Assembly: GCF_010389155.1 (NCBI RefSeq)
Contig: NC_057769.1
Location: forward strand, 19,840,735-19,904,734
From: Erigeron canadensis
Lineage: Eukaryota; Streptophyta; Magnoliopsida; Asterales; Asteraceae
Direction of reading: 5' to 3'
Length of the DNA stretch: 64,000 bases
Both the position numbers and the translations under genes were made by a program. Below the pieces are notes generated by a model that saw nothing but the letters and a program-made list of their open reading frames with translations, was not told the DNA's origin and did not search any database. Below are positions 1 through 11,440 of the stretch, in pieces (within the stretch, counting starts at the first letter, position 1; each line of letters opens with the position of its first letter).

Positions 1-1
1 T

Positions 2-1809
2 TCCAGGTTTCATCATCAATGCCTAAGTGAACAAGTCCCTGCTCAGGTTCAAGCAATGATTGGTGGCAACCTTGACGCTGCTGCTTCACTTGCTGACCTG
101 TTTCATGGTGATGTTAAACCTGAAATTTCTATTCCTCCTTCCTCTTCTATTTCTCCTGAAGAGATGAAAAAGTGATATTTTGTCAAAGGACAAAATGATT
201 ATCATTCTGAAATGGATGCTGGTGCTACCCCTTCTTCCTCCACCAGCGAATCCTCTACCCCTACTGAGGTAAAAAGTGCTAATTCCTCAACTAGCACCAA
301 TAACATGTTTTCTCACCTTCCTATTGTTGGAATGATGCCACATGAAGGTAGAATTCAATACTCTCCTCCAAGAACGTTTAAAGGGGACATCTCAAGTGAT
401 GGTTATAAACCCATTGCTCCTCAACAGCTTTCCAACAAATCTGCTGAACCCTTTAAGAGAAGCACTGTTGCTGTGTCCTATGACTACAACACTACTTTGA
501 AAGTGAATTCAGTCAGTCAGCAACCCTCATGTGCTCCATCAACTTCATCTCAACAAGAGCCTGCTCATGTTAGTCATAAGGATAACCAGCATGACCGTCT
601 AATGAATAGACGTGTCAGGTTCGTTGATGATAGACTTCAGCAAGTACTTCCCTCAAGGGATGTACCTGCTGATGGTCTATCTAATCATCAGATTCCTCCT
701 CAAAACTTGTCAGCGTCAGCTAGGTCCACTCCTAGGTGTAACACTCCTCAAAGAGGAAGGTTCCCTTCTCAAAACAGGTCTACTACTCCTCAGCGAGTAC
801 ACTTGTCACATCAGCAAGTGAGACCTGTGACGCCTCAAAGAGGACACTTGCCACATCAGCAAGTGAGACCCACAACCCCACAGAGAGGACAAATGCCAAA
901 TCAGCATGCTCAATCCTCTATGTCAAACAGGGAGTATCTGCCTCATAAGCAAATGAGGTCAGCAACTCCCAATCATCAATCTAGACCCATCACTCCTAGA
1001 AGAGTGCCTAAATCTCAGCAGGGTCCCTCCTCTTCTTCCTGCCCTTCTGGAAGACAAGCATGGACAATCATTCAAGGATCACAAAATCCTTATGATCACA
1101 ATGGTCAATCCATTCTTGGTCCTGTTCCTCAGATGCCTCCTAGACTTAAACAAAGGAACAAATCAAAGTCTAAGCAAAAAGGTAAGGCATCTTCTTCCTC
1201 TAATCCTCAAATCAATGAGCTTACTCAGCAAGTCAATGATCTATCGTCTCAGCTGAGAGACTTTCTCATTCGAACCAAAAAGGCACTCCCTCTGATAAAA
1301 AGTGCTATCTATGTAGCAACAAAGGACATGTTGCCTCTAAATGTGAAAGTGTAAGCTCAAGGAATGCTCCAGAGGTTGTTATACAACCAAATTCGCCTAT
1401 GTCTGCTGGAGCATCTTCCTCGACAACTAGGATCAGTGAGAATCCTTCTTCTGAACCTAGATCCAGTGAACCCTCTTCTATCACTAAAACAAATGTTGCT
1501 GAGTATATCTCTTCTCAGCACATTGAAATTCCTCATTCCCAAAGGGTCATTTCCAATGCATGAGGACATCCAACTATGTTGATTGAATACAGTGCTCCTG
1601 ACGTAGTCATCAGCTATGTATATCTTCAAAGCAATGAGACTAACATCATGCCCTTCGAAGAAAATGATCCCTCCTTTGGACATGTCAATGTGGGTAACTA
1701 TCCCACTCTTGAGGATGCTCTCTCCACAGAGCCAACAGTTATCTCTGATGTACCTATCCTTAACCTTGTTGATAGGGCCATCGATGAGTTCCAAAGCGAA
1801 CTTGCCTAA
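2..1809 (+). pseudogene. gag: gag of element A, 5'-truncated, frameshifted
   Basis: Gag builds the virus-like particle and binds the element's RNA. Visible are a Pro/Gln-rich segment with imperfect tandem repeats of about 17 residues carrying TPQRG and LPHQQVR (roughly 715-990), a short helical stretch, and a CCHC zinc knuckle (C-Y-L-C, H, C) at 1303-1344. There is an in-frame TGA at 173-175. The zinc knuckle lies in a different frame from the preceding 212-1302 stretch, so there is a frameshift just upstream of it. A further stop lies near 1561, and the frame ends at 1809 shortly before the protease. Confidence 0.8.
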
Positions 1810-1826
1810 ATCCTTCTATTATATCC

Positions 1827-2465
1827 ATGCAGGGCTCGCTGGGAAAAGGAGTGTGGTATTTGGACAGCGGCTGTTCAAAACACATGACTGGCTCTAAGTC
1901 CTTGCTGGATAACTATACAGAGGCACCTGGTCCTACTGTAGTGTTTGGTGATAACTCCACTGGACAAACCAAAGGGTATGGTCTTCTTTCTAATGGTCTT
2001 ATAAAATTCTCCAAAGTTGCTTATGTAAATGGATTAAAGCATAATCTCATAAGCATTAGTCAACTTTGTGATGCTGACTACAAACTGATTCTAGATAAGC
2101 GTCAAGGCACTGTTGTAAATATTAACAAGGAAGTCGTCTTGGTAGCACCAAGAAAAAGAGATGTATATCTTGTAGACTTCACTCCTATTAAAACTGATAG
2201 TGAGACTTGTTTCTTTGCAAAGTCAGCATCTGAATTAAATTGGTTATGGCACAAGCGTATGTCGCATGTGAATTTAAAAACCATTAACTCACTGGCCAAA
2301 AAGAAAACCTTGTTCGTGGCCTTCCTCCTCTCTTTTTTGAAAAAGATAGACTATGTGGTGCTTGTGAAAAGGGTAAAAGCCATAGATCTACTTTTAAAAC
2401 AAAACAAGCCAACTCTGTTAAGGGTTGTTTTCATCTTCTTCACATGGACATCTTTGGTCCAGTAA
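1827..2465 (+). pseudogene. pol: protease and GAG-pre-integrase region of element A
   Basis: Aspartic protease followed by the zinc-binding start of integrase. The catalytic motif is visible as DSGCSKHMTG near residue 16 and is intact. Next is the Sirevirus-typical stretch ending LISISQLCD, then WHKRMSHVN, the His part of the HHCC zinc site. After about 2310 the frame shifts: the Cys pair and the following integrase continue in another frame (2444 onward). This region is a pol fragment that cannot be translated through. Confidence 0.85.
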
Positions 2466-3439
2466 ATGTCCAAAGTCTAAAGGGTAGCAAATACACTTTA
2501 GTTATCGTGGATGAATATTCACGATATACTTGGACTATCTTCTTTTATTCCAAGAGTGATGCTGCTAATAAAATAATAAAATTTATCAAGAAAATGGAAA
2601 ATCTCAACAACATAAGGGTTAAAGAACTCAGAAGTGACTATGGCACTGAGTTTAGAAATCACACTCTTGAATCTTTTTGTGTTGATCAAGGGATCTCACA
2701 AAACTTCTCTTCTACTAGAACCCCTGAGCAAAATGGTGTTGCTGAAAGGAGAAACAGAACGCTCATTGAGGCAGCACGTACCATAGTCAGTAAGTCCTCT
2801 CTGCCCAGCAGGTTTTGGGCAGAAGCTGTCAGCACTACTTGCCACACTCAAAATCGTTGTCTTATTGTTAAAAGACGTGACAAGACAGCGTATGAAATTT
2901 TGAGAGGCAAGAAATCTCAAATCAAATACTTCCATGTATTTGGTTGTCCTGTCTTCATTCTTAATAAGAAGGACCATCTTAGTAAATTTGATCCTAAAGC
3001 TGATGATGGTTATTTTGTTGGATATTCTACTATCAGCAAAGCTTTCAGAGTATTTAATACTCGTCTTCAAAAAGTGGATGAGTCCATCCATGTCACTTTT
3101 GATGAAAGCTCATCACTTAAAGATATCCAATCTTCCTCTAATGAAGTTATATTCAATGAGCTCACTGATCCTCCTATGGAGGCTACTGACTCATTTGTTG
3201 ATGCCTCTTGCTCGCTACCTCCTGTCAATCAGCAACCTATAGAGGAAAGCTCAGTAGAAGCTGAACTTGAGCAAGTTGCTGCTCATATCTACACGATTGA
3301 GCCAGTTGAACCTATTTTGAGGTCAATCCATGTTGCATCAGCCAAACCTAGATCTCTGGCTGATGATGTGCAAGTTACTGACTCTGCTGAAGAAGAGTTT
3401 CATGATGCTTCAGCTAATGCTAAAGATTTAGAGTGCTGA
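2444..3439 (+). pseudogene. pol: integrase of element A
   Basis: Integrase core (rve fold) that would insert the cDNA into the genome. The catalytic acidic residues are recognisable: D in MDIFGPVN, D in RSDYGTEF and E in PEQNGVAERRNR. A C-terminal segment resembling the copia GKKSQIKYFHVFGCP region follows, then a low-complexity linker. The frame overlaps the preceding protease fragment by 22 bases because of a frameshift and ends at 3437-3439 in the variable linker before RT. Confidence 0.87.
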
Positions 3440-5273
3440 TGACCCCAACACAACTTATGACTCGAACCAGTCAAATGGCTCCACTGATCAAAGTCCTATT
3501 GAACCAACTCTAACTATAGATCTCTCTTCCGATAATTCTCCTGCTGATCCAATTCCTCAATCTTCCGCTGCCCATCTACTTGGTTCATCAAGTGTTCCAG
3601 CACTTAAATGGACGTCTAGTCATCCTGCTCATCAAGTAATTGGTGATCCTCAGTAGGGTATTATGACTCGATCAGCGACCAGAAATTCATGTCTCTATGT
3701 CAATTTCTTGTCAATAATCACTCCTAAAAATATTAGAGAGGCTATAGTTGCCCATCTTGGGTCGCTGCCATGCAAGAGGAACTAACCCAATTCCTAAGAC
3801 AGCATGTCTGGTTTTTAGTCCCTCTACCTCCTAGCAAAGAACCCATTGCAACTAAGTGGGTTTTATAGGAATAAAATGGACGAAGATAGTGTTGTTATTC
3901 GTAACAAAGCTCGGCTGGTTGCACAAGGTTACCTTCAGGAAGAAGGCGTTGATTATGATGAAACATTTGCACCAGTGGCCAGACTTGAGGCTATAAGATA
4001 ATTCGTGGCACATGCAGCTTATCGAAACTTCACAGTATATCAAATGGATGTAAAGAGTGCTTTTCTAAATGGAAAACTCGAAGAAGAAGTTTACGTGGAG
4101 CAACCACCTGGTTTTGAAGATCCAGCTAAGCCACACCATGTTTATCGTCTGTATAAGGCCCTATATGGTCTTAAACAAGCTCCCAGAGCTTCGTATGACA
4201 CTCTCTCTGAATTCCTTCTTTCCAATGAGTTTCAAGGAGGATCCATTGACAACACCCTCTTTATATATAGAAAGAGTGTCACTGATGTCTTCCAGCAAAT
4301 CTATGTAGATGACATTATCTTTGGATCCTCCAACAAGAAACTCTACAAGAAGTTTAGCTCACTGATGTCTTCTCACTTTGAGATAAGCATGATGCGTGAA
4401 CTAACATTCTTCCTTGGTTTACAAATTCGTCAACTCCCTGATGGCATTTTTATAAACCAAGAAAAGTACATTCGGGACATGCTGGCTAAGTTTGATATGA
4501 CAAATATCACTCCTAAGCCCACTCCTATGTCTCCTCCAAATAATCTCCATGCTGACCCAGATGGGAAGCATGTGAACCCCACTCACTATCGTGGGATGAT
4601 TGGCTCGCTGATGTATCTCACAGCGAGTCATCCTGATATCATGTTTACTACTTGCCTTTGTGCAAGATATCAAGCATCCCCCAGGGAGTCTCATTTACTC
4701 GTTGTCAAGCGTATCTTCAAATATCTCAAAGGGGCTTCCTCCTTAGGTCTTTGGTATCCCAAAGATTCAAACTTTGACTTAATTGCATACTCTGACTCTG
4801 ACTATGCTGGCTGCATGTTAGATAGGAAAAGTACCAGTGGTAGATGTCAACTGTTGGGGGGAAGGCTGACTAGTTGGTCTAGTAAGAAACGGCATACGGT
4901 TTCCATCTCTACTGCTGAAGCAGAGTATGTATCTGCAGCGAGTTGTTGCGCTCAAGTCCTCTGGATGAAAAATCAACTTGCTGACTATGACTTAGATTTC
5001 TCTAAGATCCCCATCATGTGTGACAATACAAGTACTATTGCCATTACACATAATCATGTTCAGCATTCCAAAACAAAACACATAGATATTAGGTATCAGT
5101 TCATTCGTGACCATGTCATGAAGGGGGATGTTGAAATCTACTTCATCCCCACTGATGATCAACTTGCTGACATTTTCACTAAACCTTTAGATGAAAAAAG
5201 ATTCAAGGATCTAGTCAGCAGGTTGGGAATGCTGAATGGTGATTCTGCTACTTACATCTCTCTTGTAAGTTAA
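3440..5273 (+). pseudogene. pol: reverse transcriptase and RNase H of element A
   Basis: Linker, RT and RNase H of the copia pol. From 3440 to 4004 there are several stops and frameshifts (for example TAG near 3655 and TAA near 4000), although fragments such as [11 protein letters not shown] remain readable. From 4005 a 422-codon open stretch carries [20 protein letters not shown], the catalytic YVDDIIFGS box and the RNase H motifs SDSDYAG, STAEAEY and [16 protein letters not shown] tryptophan usual after QAPRA is replaced by Ser. The frame stops with TAA at 5271-5273. Confidence 0.9.
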
Positions 5274-5343
5274 CTCTTGACCCTCGTCTAGATCACTTCA
5301 GCAAGTTCAAGTATGTCTTACTTGCTGAACAATAAAGCAATAG

Positions 5344-5626
5344 AGAGCTAAAAGTCTCTATCTAGTCCAGCAGCAAACGGTTGCTGGTAAAGACAAATAA
5401 AATGCGTTGATCCCTGATGCTTTGGGAAAAAGCATAAAAAAAGTAATAGGGTGCTGAAAGTCCCTATCTAGTCCAGCAACAAATGGCTGCTGGTAAAGAC
5501 ATCTAAAATCCGTTGATCCCTGATGCTTTGGGAAAAAGCATAACAAAAGTAATAGGGTGCTGAAAGTCCCTATCTAGTCCAGCAGCAAACGGCTGCTGGT
5601 AAAGACTTCTAAAATCCGTTGATGGC
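5344..5626 (+). repeat. 106-bp tandem repeat, about 2.6 copies, in the pol-ORF3 spacer of element A
   Basis: The string CTATCTAGTCCAGCA recurs at 5358, 5464 and 5570, exactly 106 bases apart, with few substitutions. Each unit contains three small inverted repeats: CCAGCA/TGCTGG around a loop with AAACGG or AAATGG, ATGCTTT/AAAGCAT, and ATAGGG/CCCTAT. The array begins about 70 bases after the pol stop codon. The rest of 5627-6035 is AT-rich DNA in which I see nothing else. Confidence 0.85.
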
Positions 5627-6035
5627 TGACAATTTGCCAAAAATTGTTTAAAGCCAGTCAGCGACCACCTCTTTCCTTCGTTATGTCGCTGACTAAAAAC
5701 TTGGTAACCAAAATTTCCATTTTTAAGACTCTTCAGTGGATACCTTTGGTTATCCTAGTGTATTCCACTACGTATTTTTACTAATATTTTATTATATATC
5801 TCAAACGGTTACCTTGATTTTCTCCCAAATGGGCAACTTGTACACTGTATGCGCCGTATGTACTCAAGTACGGTTGAAATCGTGATTCAAGTTGTCACAT
5901 CATACAACTCACATACGTTACTCACATATGTACATTTATACAGTTTTATTTATATAAAATAACATTTTATTTGCCACGTATGAAAGAGAGTACATGTGAC
6001 GACTCACTTTTTGCAGTCATCAGGCCCATATCCAT

Positions 6036-6199
6036 GCCATATATATGCATATCTCTTTCACTTCTCCGTCTTTTACGTTCATTTTTTCTCTCAAATCTTC
6101 CCAAATTCTCTCATATTTCCCAAATCTTTTCAATCTCTCCAAATTCTCATTCTCGTTCATATCATCCTCTTCATCTTTACTCCTATCTTCATCATTCAA
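6036..6199 (+). promoter_or_regulatory. candidate internal promoter and leader of ORF3 in element A
   Basis: A TATA-like string (CATATATATGC, 6038-6048) lies about 160 bases before the ORF3 ATG at 6200. It is followed by a pyrimidine-rich leader dense in TCTC and TTCC. The same layout and distance are seen before ORF3 in elements B and C. Promoter activity is inferred, not shown. Confidence 0.4.
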
Positions 6200-6480
6200 A
6201 TGGCTTCTCCATCCGAAAATGTTCCTGAACAACAACAACAACAAATCCCTAAAAATAATCTCTGTTATCTCACATCTAAAGTTTATGATAATGAAGGCAT
6301 TTGTCCTTCTAATCAAGTGTCTTTTCAAGCTTCTAAATTAGTCATAAAAGCCAATAACTATCTTGGATCTGAAGAAATCCCATCTAAAATCAAGGGATAC
6401 TTCTCAATGTTTGACTTTATTATGGGATGCCCTATAAGAAAGGCTATTTACAGTGATCCCAGAGAAATGTGTGTCCACTT
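6200..6480 (+). pseudogene. ORF3 of element A, 5' part, split by element D
   Basis: The reading frame starts MASPSENVPE at 6200 after the pyrimidine-rich leader and runs open to 6480. There element D is inserted between two bases of a codon. The frame resumes in register at 17915 once the duplicated CACTT is discounted. This part is the start of the N-terminal domain of the ORF3 family also found in elements B, C and D. It has a poly-Gln run near residue 12 and no signal peptide. Function unknown. Confidence 0.75.
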
Positions 6481-6770
6481 TGTTAGAAATATAAATAGTG
6501 CTTAGTTGTAGTTAAAAATAATGTATGTTTATGTGCTTATTCTAAGGTTGAGGGGGAGCTTTTGTAAGTTTCCTTACAGTATAAATACCCCTCAAACCTT
6601 CCTTCTTTGTAACCTGTTAACTTATTTCCCACACATTTTACATATTGAATGTAATCAGATCATTCCACACACACACCTTTCTCTCTCAAGAACACATACT
6701 AACACACACATTCTACCATTGTTGAATATCTTACTTCCGCATCAAAACACGAATCAATTACAGTTTTACA
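6481..6770 (+). repeat. 5' LTR of element D
   Basis: 290 bp, TG...CA ends, matching 17620-17909. A TATA box (TATAAATA) lies at 6580-6587, preceded by TTGAGGGGGAGC, a purine run similar to the polypurine tract. The downstream half is rich in CACACA and TCTCTC and would form the RNA leader. Confidence 0.95.
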
Positions 6771-6772
6771 TG

Positions 6773-6784
6773 TAGTATCAGAGC
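6773..6784 (+). other. primer-binding site of element D
   Basis: TAGTATCAGAGC just after the 5' LTR resembles the usual copia PBS complementary to the 3' end of initiator tRNA-Met (TGGTATCAGAGC), with one G-to-A difference that could weaken priming. Confidence 0.75.
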
Positions 6785-7216
6785 AAAACAACAATCTGTT
6801 GAAGATCCAGATCAAATTCTACACAGATTCGTGTTGATTTTGTTAAAAAATTTGAATTTCGTGTATAAACATAACCGTTTCTGTTTTCCATCATTTCTAC
6901 ATCAATTTTCACTCAATTTTCCTGTTTTTGTTCACAAATCCATTCTAAATCACCTCAGAAAACATCGTGTTAAATTTCAGAATCCAATTCACTGTATTCA
7001 TCAAAATCCGAAATTGTGGGAAAACCGCCAAAATTTTGGGTTTGAATTTGAGTTGATTTGAGCTATAATTTTGTTTCTAGGGTTGTGCGCGATCATATTC
7101 TGAACATTTTCACTTTTGAATCAAGTTCTAACTCTCAAAACTAAGTGAGAAAATAGAGATTTAGTGATTCTGCACGACTATTGTGTCTTATTTGTTGTTC
7201 TTGAGGAAAGTCCTTT

Positions 7217-7700
7217 AAAACGATCTTCGCTAAGACCGTTTCACTTATTTGTTCTAAGACGATCTTCCTCAAGATCGTCCTAGTGATATTTTGTTGTGGT
7301 ATTAAGACGATCTTGCCAAGATCGTCCTAGCATCTGTTGGTTCTGTGTGAACAGTGTGTGGTGATTTGATTGTTCGAAGTTACTGTGATTGGGAATCACA
7401 CACTTCCTGGGTAACTAATCTCTTTGAGATTGGTTTTGCTCAAAAAATCCTGAAATCCTAAGCAAAATTTTGTCCAAATTTCCAAAGTTTTCATACTTAG
7501 AATATTTTTTTTCTCACAAGTGTTCTAAGACGATCTCCCCAAGACCGTCTTACTTTATAACTTAAGACGATCTCTTTCAAGACCGTCTTACCTTCCTGTC
7601 TTCCATACTTAGAATTTTTCTGTCATTCGTCCTAAGACGATCTTATTCAAGATCGTCCTAGCTTCCTTTCTTCAATATGATTTTTTCAAGATCGTCTTGT
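7217..7700 (+). repeat. cluster 1 of imperfect palindromes AAGACGATCTT/AAGATCGTCTT in the gag leader of D
   Basis: At least six units of the form AAGACGATCTT, 3-6 bases, then AAGATCGTCCT or AAGACCGTCTT occur at 7217-7240, 7256-7283, 7304-7331, 7527-7552, 7564-7590 and 7634-7661, plus a half unit at 7687-7700. Each could form a hairpin of about 10 bp. They lie in the untranslated leader between PBS and gag. The same family recurs before ORF3 (11441-12363). The flanking leader 6785-7216 has no gene that I can see. Confidence 0.9.
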
Positions 7701-7756
7701 CTTCCAAACTTCAAAATCAACAAAAATAAATTCCAAATCATTGTTCATTCATTTCA

Positions 7757-10411
7757 ATGACAACAACCAACATTGATCCAATGATGTCAATCATCAGACC
7801 CCCAACATGGATTTTCTTGATACAAAACCAAACGGTGTCTTCATTAAGCAATCAATTCTTGAAGGTCCAATTCAATTCAAACATACTCTTGGAATTCTAC
7901 TTACCAATGACCAACTCAATGATGATCAAAAAGCAAGAATTCAAGCTGACAAGCAAGCCAAATCCTATATCTATCAATCTCTTTCAGATGAGATTTTCTC
8001 TGCTATCAATCATGATCATAATGCCAAAGAGATATGAGATGATTTACCAAAGTTTGTTGCTTCTGAAAATGTCAACTGCTTGATGACTTCAACAACCAGT
8101 TCTTCACAAACTACCTCACAAGCAACACCAAGTGTGGTAGATTTCATTTCTAAAGATGATTTCTTGTCTGTCCAAACAACTGCTGACACTCTGACAAAGC
8201 AAAACATTACTTTGAAAAACAATTTGAAAATGGCTAAACAAGAGTTTGATAAAATCAATGAATATTTTTCAGAACTCTCAATAGCTCATGAAGCTCTCAA
8301 AGTGAATTATGATTCTTTGAAAGAAATGCATTTGTCAAGTGCCAGTTCTCAAGTTGTTTCTCCCAATGCTCATTTAACTAACAAATGTCAAGATCTTGAA
8401 GAGACTGTCCATTCACTCAAGCAAACAATTGAGACTTTAAAGCTTGAGAAAACCAATGAGTGGATAAGATCAAATGCAAGACAAGCTGATGTTGAGTTTC
8501 TCACAAATAAAATGAAAGATTTTAGACCCAATTATGAAAAACATGAAAGACAGATTTCTGATTTAAACAGTGATTGTTTTCTAAAAGGAGTTGAAATTGA
8601 AACTCTTCAAAAACAAGTTGAGGAGTTGAAAGCAAATGTCTTGTTTTACCAAGAAAAAATCTATAAAATTGAACAAAATCCTCTTCTGAATTTCACTGCT
8701 TTTTACAACAAGTCAAAGATAAATAGGTCAGAACTTCTTCTTGGTTTGGGTTATGAGAATCCAGCACACTTGGAAAAAGCTCAAAAAGAAGACCTTGGTC
8801 CTCTGTATGATGAAAAGCTTCTGAGACTTGGCATGATTCAAGAATTCATCAGACCATCTGAGGATGACTTTGAGTCAGATGATGTTGAAAGACCAAAAAC
8901 AAATCAGATTGGTATTGATTATGTTGCTCTAAATGATACATACAAGAAAACTCATAAAATGATGTTGAAAGACCAAAAACAAATCAGATTGGTATTGATT
9001 ATGTTGCTCTAAATGATACATACAAGAAAACTCATAAAAGATCCATCTATGAGTTAGAAGAAATAGACAGCATTTCAATTCCTGAAAATGATTCTCAAAA
9101 AGATTGTTTAAAGCCAATTTCACAAAGAGCTTATATTCCAACTACCATATTGGAAAAAGAAATTGAAGGTTTAAAACAAAAAATTGAGTCTCAACAAAAG
9201 GTCATTGAACATCTGAAAACTCAAGATTATACTCCAAAGGTAAGTAAGACCATCCCTACCCAAATGTTGCATGATCTTAATTCTGTTAATTGCTCCACAC
9301 CATCCCATGGGTGTGAGAATTCTAAAGATATGCAGAATGATAGCATTTCTCCTCAAGAGATTCATGATATGTCTACCTCAATGCTATCATCATTCTTCCA
9401 AATTGAAGAGAAAGTTCAAACTTTGAAAGCAAAAAATCTTGCTTCTGTCAAGAAGATACTTTCTTTTGATACTCCAATGACCATCCCTGTTGAACAAAAT
9501 AAAGTGAACTTAGAGCAAAAGATTGAGACTCCTAAAGATTTTAAGGCTAAAGCAAAAGCATTAATTGAAAATATTACAAACAAAACTGTTTCCAAACCCA
9601 AAGTTCAACAAAAAGCTTCACCATTTTCTTTTCCAGATTTTTCTGTTAAAGAACTTGATAAGTTTTTGGAAACTGAACATGTTTTTGCACCTGAAGTTGA
9701 GAAAGAACTTGCAAAACTTTCAACCAAAAAGCCTAAAATTGAAAAAATGAAGGAATCTAGGTCTAAGGTTGCTCCAAATTCATTTTATTCACCCAAAGGT
9801 CAGCATGCTTCAGCTGTCAAAGAAAAAAAGACCATTCCTTCTACCTTAAAGGTCAAGTTTGATATTTCATCTGTTTCTTGAACTGCTGCTAATAATTTTA
9901 TTTCTAAACCTAGTTCTTTATCTAAGCTGTCTAAGTCTAGTCAAAATTTGCTAACCAAAGACAAATCAAATGGTATGACTAGATATAAAGATCAGTATAG
10001 TTGGTTCTCTGTTGCAACTCCAAAGAAACAGACTGCTAAATCTTCCATCAAACAAGGCAAAAATCAGAATGTATTTTTAGCTAGTAACTATAAGTGGATT
10101 TCCAAATCATCATTGATAAAATCTACTAGCTATGTTAAAACACAAGGGTATACTAAATCACCAGTTAGAAGAAGTTGGATAGCTAATGATTACAAGAAGA
10201 AATTTCCTACTAGGAAAGTTGATTCAAATTTGTGTAATTTAGCTAAACCATGGTCTGTAATAAATTCTAAATCTTCTACTGTGATTTCTAAACCTCTGGT
10301 TATTAATGCAAATGGGATTGTAATGAATTTGACGAATAAACCTCTTGTTCGAAAACCCCATTTGTATACCTTGAATGTTTCCTCTAACCCAAAAGGACCC
10401 ATTCAAAAGTA
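7757..10411 (+). pseudogene. gag: gag of element D, broken by frameshifts and a duplication
   Basis: An extended Sirevirus-type gag. It starts MTTTNIDPM at 7757; a frameshift near 7800 moves it to the frame reading MDFLDTKPNGV. A long central part (8080-9012) is strongly coiled coil with heptad-like Leu/Ile spacing. An 80-bp tandem duplication at 8880-9039 breaks the frame again. It continues from 9150 (MEKEIEGLKQK) to a TGA near 9881 and on to 10411, where Lys/Ser-rich sequence resembles the gag-protease linker. No clear CCHC zinc knuckle was found, unlike the gags of A and C. Confidence 0.8.
8880..9039 (+). repeat. 80-bp perfect tandem duplication in D gag
   Basis: The block starting TGATGTTGAAAGACC occurs at 8880-8959 and again at 8960-9039 with no difference visible. 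Eighty is not a multiple of three, so the duplication shifts the gag frame. It looks like a recent replication-slippage or template-switch event. Confidence 0.95.
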
Positions 10412-10720
10412 GGTACCAAAACAAACTTAATTGTGTTTTGCAGGTGATAAAGGTCTATGTTTAGCATTTCAATTCTGGATGCTTCTCAACACATGATCCT
10501 GGAATAAGTTTCTTTTCAAAAGAAACAATCTCGAATAAGTGCTCATTACCAATGCACTTACTTGCCTCTAAATGTTCTGTACAAATCCTTCATCTCTTTC
10601 CCCTTCATTCATTATCTGTCAAACATTGATGCTATGCTTATGTGCAATGTGCTTAAATATCATGCAATGTTTGAGGGGGAGAAAAAGAATAATTCATGAA
10701 TCTAGGGGGAGTTTGTGTAT
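10412..10720 (+). pseudogene. protease vestige and pol deletion scar in element D, with two polypurine tracts
   Basis: After the gag stop a short stretch still echoes the protease start (bases around 10465-10495 resemble a frameshifted D-S-G-C...H-M motif), then coding similarity ends. Integrase, RT and RNase H are absent. Two G-rich purine runs, GAGGGGGAGAAAAAG (from 10673) and TAGGGGGAG (from 10703), match the multiple polypurine tracts typical of Sireviruses. Sequence from 10720 to about 11060 is AT-rich without a gene. Confidence 0.65.
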
Positions 10721-11092
10721 TTGCACTATTTGAAGAGAAACTTATTGTTAATTTATTTTAGGAAAACAAATAAAAAAATTAAAAAATGAAAAATCCATAA
10801 AAATGATAAAGTCAAAAACCAAAAATTTGTTTTGATTAGTTGTTTCATTATTTGTTTTGCTATATTTTTTTTTGTTGTTTATCATTTGTCTTGATAAATT
10901 CTGTGAGCCCAAATTTTTTCCTAAAAACATCAAGTCTAGTTCTAAAGCCCAATTGTTACATTTGAGCCCAAACCTTTTCAAATCGGGTCAATACCCATTC
11001 GACCTGACACGATTCAAGTCTTCTACAACAAGTTGGAGGGAAGAATTATTTTTTCTTTATCCTCATTTCTTTTACCCATAAAACAAACACTC

Positions 11093-11120
11093 AATCTCTC
11101 TCTCTCTCTCTCTCTCTCTC
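11093..11120 (+). repeat. TC microsatellite in the ORF3 leader of D
   Basis: An uninterrupted run of TC dinucleotides lies just downstream of a TATA-like CCATAAAACA (about 11076-11085). Such pyrimidine tracts are common in plant 5' leaders. Confidence 0.9.
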
Positions 11121-11440
11121 ACAAAATCACTTTAAAAAACTTTTGTGTTGATCATCGAAACAAGAATAGGGTTTTGTTACCGTTTTCACGCTGATCATTT
11201 CATTCCATAACAACTTTGTCATCTAATCACATCTACAGGTAATAATTCGAGTTTGTATATAAATTTTATTGTTTATCTTTTTTCTCGAATATTATGCTTC
11301 TGTTGATGATTCTGTGATTTTGGAATGTTTTAGAAGCATGTTTAGGTAATGTGAGTAAAATTTTTACATGTTTAAATGCCTAAAATTTTGTTTTTGAAAA
11401 GTCAAAAATATGAAACCCTGTTCTTGTGAAGAAGATGACC

